Source of the DNA: Bradyrhizobium betae
GTDB taxonomy: Bacteria > Pseudomonadota > Alphaproteobacteria > Rhizobiales > Xanthobacteraceae
NCBI RefSeq assembly: GCF_004123905.1
Contig: NZ_MZXW01000024.1
Location: forward strand, 170,281 to 234,280
Length of the DNA: 64,000 bases
Direction: 5' to 3'
Part shown: positions 61,612 to 64,000 of the stretch, piece after piece
How the letters are laid out: each line of letters starts with the position of its first letter
Position numbering within the stretch: the stretch's first letter is position 1
Program-made: the position numbers and the translations under genes
Notes under the pieces: generated by a model
The model's database searches: none
What the model saw: only the letters and a program-made list of their open reading frames with translations
Told to the model about the DNA's origin: nothing

Positions 61612-63411
61612 TCATTCCGCCGCTGCGATCTGTCCGAGCTCCACCACCTGGCGCTCGAACAGGCCGCGATAGATTCCCCCCGGCTTGCCCGCGAGCATGG
61701 CATGGGTGCCTTGCTCGACGATCTCGCCGCGGTCGAACACCAGGATCCGATCGAGACTCCTCACCGTCGACAGCCGGTGCGCGATCACGATCGAGGTACG
61801 GCCCTTCATCAGCCGCTCCATCGCCTGCTGGATCAGCGCCTCCGATTCCGAATCGAGGCTCGACGTCGCCTCGTCCAGGATCAGCACCGGCGCATCGGCC
61901 AGGAAGGCGCGCGCCAGCGCCACGCGCTGGCGCTCGCCACCCGACAGCTTCACGCCGCGCTCGCCGACGAGCGTGCCGTAGCCCTTCGGCAGGCGCAGGA
62001 TGAAGTCATGCGCATTGGCGAGCCGCGCCGCCTGCTCGATCGCCTCCAGGCTGGCGCCGGGCCGGCCATAGGCGATGTTCTCGGCAAGCGTCCGATGAAA
62101 CAGGATCGGCTCCTGCTGCACGATCGCGATCTGGCTGCGCAGCGATTGCTGCGTCGCCAGCGCGATGTCCTGCCCGTCGATCAGCACGCGGCCATCAGTG
62201 ACGTCGTAGAGCCGCTGCACCAGCTTGACGAAGGTGGTCTTGCCGGAGCCGGAGCGGCCGACCAGACCGACGCGTTCGCCGGCGCGGATCGTCAGCGACA
62301 GTCCGTCGTACAGCGGCGCAGGATGGCCGCCATAGTGGAACGTGACGTCGTCGAACACGATCTCGCCGCCCTCGATCGCGATCGGCCGCGCACGGGCGGC
62401 ATCGGCAATGCCGATCGGCTCGTCATGGATCGCCACCAGCTCGTCCATGTCGTTGACCGAACGCTGGAGGTTGTTGATGTGCATGCCGACGTCGCGCAAA
62501 TAGGCGTGGATGACGTAGTAGCTCGTCAGCACATAGGTGACGTCGCCGGGCGAGGCATGCCCGGAGATCCACAGCAGCACGGCGCCGCCAATCACGGACG
62601 CACGCAAGGCTAGCAACAGCGAAAGCTGCGCCATGGCCGTGTAGTTGTAGCGAAACCAGGTCCGCCGCACCCGCACGCGCCAGCGGTTGATGACGCGGGC
62701 GAGCCGCGCATCCTCGCGCGCTTCGGCGCCGAAGGATTTCACCACCGCGTTGCAGGTCAGCGAATCCGCCAGCGTGCCGCCGACCTTGGTGTCCCAGGCG
62801 TTGGAGATGCGCGCGGCCGGCGCGATGTAGCGCGTCGAGAACAGCACGGTAATAGCGACGTAGAAAAGTGCGCCCACCGCGATCACCGCGCCGAGCGACG
62901 CCCAGTGCACGCCGATCAGGACCATGGAGCCGATCAACACCAACAGAGACGGCGCCAACGCCATCAGGATGGTGTCGTTGAGCAGGTCGAGCGCCCACAT
63001 GCCGCGGGTGATCTTGCGCACCGTGGAGCCGGCAAAGGAGTTGGCGTGCCAGTCGGTCGAGAAGCGTTGCACGCGCGAGAAAGCATCCTGGGCGACATCC
63101 GACATGATCTTGAGCGTGAACGGCACGATCGCCTGCAGGCCGATCAACCTCAGCGCCACGGAGGCCGCGCCCAGCGCAACGATGGCGCCGAAGGCGACCA
63201 AGGCGGCATGGCGCGCATCGGGATCCGACGGGCCGCGGGTCAGGGCATCGACCAAATGTCCAGAGAAGACCGGCATGAACAGATCAGCGATGGTCGCGCC
63301 CAGCAGGCCGCCGGCCACGATCAGGCCACGCCCCGGCTGGTTCAGCCAGTGTCGGAACACAAAGGGCAACACCACGCGTATCGCCGCGGGCTTTTTTGAC
63401 AGAGCGGTCAT
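61612..63411 (-). CDS. ABC exporter, fused membrane and ATPase domains (MsbA-like)
   Basis: 599 residues. Six membrane helices in the first ~330 residues, then a nucleotide-binding domain with GRSGSGKTTF (Walker A), QQEPILFHRTLAENIAYG (Q-loop), LSGGERQRVALARAFL (signature), VLILDEATSSLDSESE (Walker B) and IAHRLSTV (H-loop). Homodimeric exporter of lipids, peptides or drugs. A MATE gene follows. No peptidase C39 domain is present. Confidence 0.92.
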   Translation of the reverse strand: MTALSKKPAAIRVVLPFVFRHWLNQPGRGLIVAGGLLGATIADLFMPVFSGHLVDALTRGPSDPDARHAALVAFGAIVALGAASVALRLIGLQAIVPFTLKIMSDVAQDAFSRVQRFSTDWHANSFAGSTVRKITRGMWALDLLNDTILMALAPSLLVLIGSMVLIGVHWASLGAVIAVGALFYVAITVLFSTRYIAPAARISNAWDTKVGGTLADSLTCNAVVKSFGAEAREDARLARVINRWRVRVRRTWFRYNYTAMAQLSLLLALRASVIGGAVLLWISGHASPGDVTYVLTSYYVIHAYLRDVGMHINNLQRSVNDMDELVAIHDEPIGIADAARARPIAIEGGEIVFDDVTFHYGGHPAPLYDGLSLTIRAGERVGLVGRSGSGKTTFVKLVQRLYDVTDGRVLIDGQDIALATQQSLRSQIAIVQQEPILFHRTLAENIAYGRPGASLEAIEQAARLANAHDFILRLPKGYGTLVGERGVKLSGGERQRVALARAFLADAPVLILDEATSSLDSESEALIQQAMERLMKGRTSIVIAHRLSTVRSLDRILVFDRGEIVEQGTHAMLAGKPGGIYRGLFERQVVELGQIAAAE

Positions 63412-63486
63412 GGCATCATCCGGCTGCGTCTGGCGCAGGCCGGCTCCATCGATGGACGCAGGCCGGCCGCGAGGGCCGAGACGGCG

Positions 63487-63756
63487 TCACTTGAGACTGA
63501 TTTTGACTTGGGAAGCGGGGCGATCGGGACGCAGAACCCAATCGAAGCTGTCGGAAAGGACCTCTAGGAGGTCGAGCACATACCGAGCCAGGACATCATC
63601 GAGCACGGAAGCGCGATCTGCGAATGCGACGAAATCATGCAAATCCCTCCCGGTTCGATTGAATGAGGTGCGCTTTATAGATGTGTCATTTGCGGTTTGC
63701 AACGGGGCTCCCGCGAGATCACGGACGAGTGTTGCAATTTGGTGCGGCGGCGCCAT
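63487..63756 (-). CDS. Hypothetical small protein upstream of ABC exporter
   Basis: 89 residues from the ATG at 63,756; the frame is open further up but enters a palindromic repeat. The C-terminal half (RDLHDFVAFADRASVLDDVLARYVLDLLEVLSDSFDWVL) looks like a real amphipathic, acidic helix pair. I do not recognise a family. It ends 75 bp before the exporter gene on the same strand. GGGAGG occurs within it before a TTG, giving a possible 52-residue version. Confidence 0.35.
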   Translation of the reverse strand: MAPPHQIATLVRDLAGAPLQTANDTSIKRTSFNRTGRDLHDFVAFADRASVLDDVLARYVLDLLEVLSDSFDWVLRPDRPASQVKISLK

Positions 63757-63784
63757 GGTGCGCACCGTCGCCGCTATCTCCGCT

Positions 63785-63873
63785 GTCATTCCCCGCGAAG
63801 GCGGGGAATCCAGTACGCCGCGGCCTCTCGATTGAGCCATGACCGTCTCGGAGTACTGGATCGCCCGGTCAAG
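63785..63873. repeat. Palindromic repeat, right arm cut by an insertion
   Basis: GTCATTCCCCGCGAAGGCGGGG, then CCAGTACGCCGCGGCCTCTCG, as in the copies at 23,399 and 40,531, up to TACTGGATCGCCCGGTCAAG. There the similarity stops and the IS-like sequence starts; the expected closing ...GATGAC arm is missing from the window. Confidence 0.7.
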
Positions 63874-64000
63874 TGTTTAGACCGGACAGATCACTGACAG
63901 GTGTTCGGAGACATAGCTGACACATCAAACTGGGCTGGATTGGTCGATTCGGGAGGCCGTCCATGCCCTGGAACGAGGTGTCGGTAATGGATCAGCGACG
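63874..64000 (+). mobile_element. Left end of IS481-like insertion sequence (cut by window edge)
   Basis: It begins TGTTTAGACCGGACAG at the break in the palindromic repeat, with TGT as first bases as in the IS481 family (TGT...ACA ends). An ~89-bp leader is followed by a transposase start. Only the left end is visible, so target duplication and length cannot be checked. Confidence 0.65.
63963..64000 (+). CDS. IS481-type transposase, N-terminus only
   Basis: The first 12 residues, MPWNEVSVMDQR, match the start I recall for IS481 family transposases (MPWKEVSVMDQRREFV...). GGGAGG lies 6-7 nt before the ATG. The helix-turn-helix and DDE domain lie outside the window. Confidence 0.7.
   Translation, partial: MPWNEVSVMDQR

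Noticed and set aside
60034..62613. Plus-strand open frame of 859 codons
   Set aside because: Antisense to the MATE and ABC exporter genes, whose motifs are intact; composition is that of a shadow frame.
63567..63641. 24-codon minus-strand frame after GGGAGG (MISSHSQIALPCSMMSWLGM) as a peptide natural-product precursor
   Set aside because: No modification enzyme or peptidase-type transporter is near, and the overlapping frame reads as a more protein-like sequence.

Overview
The window looks like chromosomal DNA of a Bradyrhizobium-type alphaproteobacterium. This is inferred from the high GC content, the gene families and their order, frequent GTG/TTG starts, a division and cell-wall (dcw) cluster without a recognisable mraZ, a CYP199-like P450, and many ~40-145 bp palindromic intergenic repeats of the kind common in that group. 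No tRNA, 5S/16S/23S rRNA, CRISPR array or prophage was seen.

Layout. 1-4,100: accessory metabolism and regulation: a cut-off lipoprotein gene, a TetR regulator, an NmrA-like / NTF2-like / SDR / MarR run, and the decayed 3' end of an Old Yellow Enzyme gene. 4,089-7,083: a MarR repressor divergent from an ABC solute-binding protein and a CYP199-like cytochrome P450, probably an aromatic-acid module. 7,115-17,925: an alpha/beta-hydrolase-like protein, a two-gene ABC exporter, an L,D-transpeptidase, an M28-like protein divergent from a glycerophosphodiester phosphodiesterase, a fused membrane/spermidine-synthase-like protein and a PYROXD2-like oxidoreductase. 17,926-23,368: a solitary Flp pilin, prmA, a 59-residue protein, an aminopeptidase P and a Bcr/CflA transporter.

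23,529-49,370 is one long minus-strand block of housekeeping genes. In transcription order it reads rsmH-ftsL-ftsI-murE-murF-mraY-murD-ftsW-murG-murC-murB-ddl-ftsQ-ftsA-ftsZ-lpxC-bamD-recN-ligA. Together these make the lipid-linked peptidoglycan precursor (MurB-G, MraY, Ddl), polymerise it at the septum (FtsW/FtsI/FtsL/FtsQ on the FtsA/FtsZ ring), start lipid A synthesis (LpxC), assemble outer-membrane proteins (BamD), and repair or ligate DNA (RecN, LigA). Many junctions overlap by 1-4 nt. Three successive junctions (murD/ftsW, ftsW/murG, murG/murC) instead carry palindromic repeats, and a 350-bp gap with a hairpin separates ddl from ftsQ.

49,600-64,000: a peptidoglycan amidase, an ECF42-type sigma factor with its DGPF/YciI partner, the RNase P RNA gene, DUF983 divergent from a MocR regulator with two direct repeats between them, a TSUP permease, a LuxR regulator followed by two perfect inverted repeats and a Bug-type binding protein, then an O-antigen-ligase / MATE / ABC exporter group. 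The window ends in the left end of an IS481-like element that has interrupted one of the palindromic repeats.

No wholly new multi-gene system is evident. The most interesting items are the regulatory DNA around the accessory genes, the enzyme relic, the M28-like protein with altered metal ligands, and a few unexplained small or overlapping ORFs.
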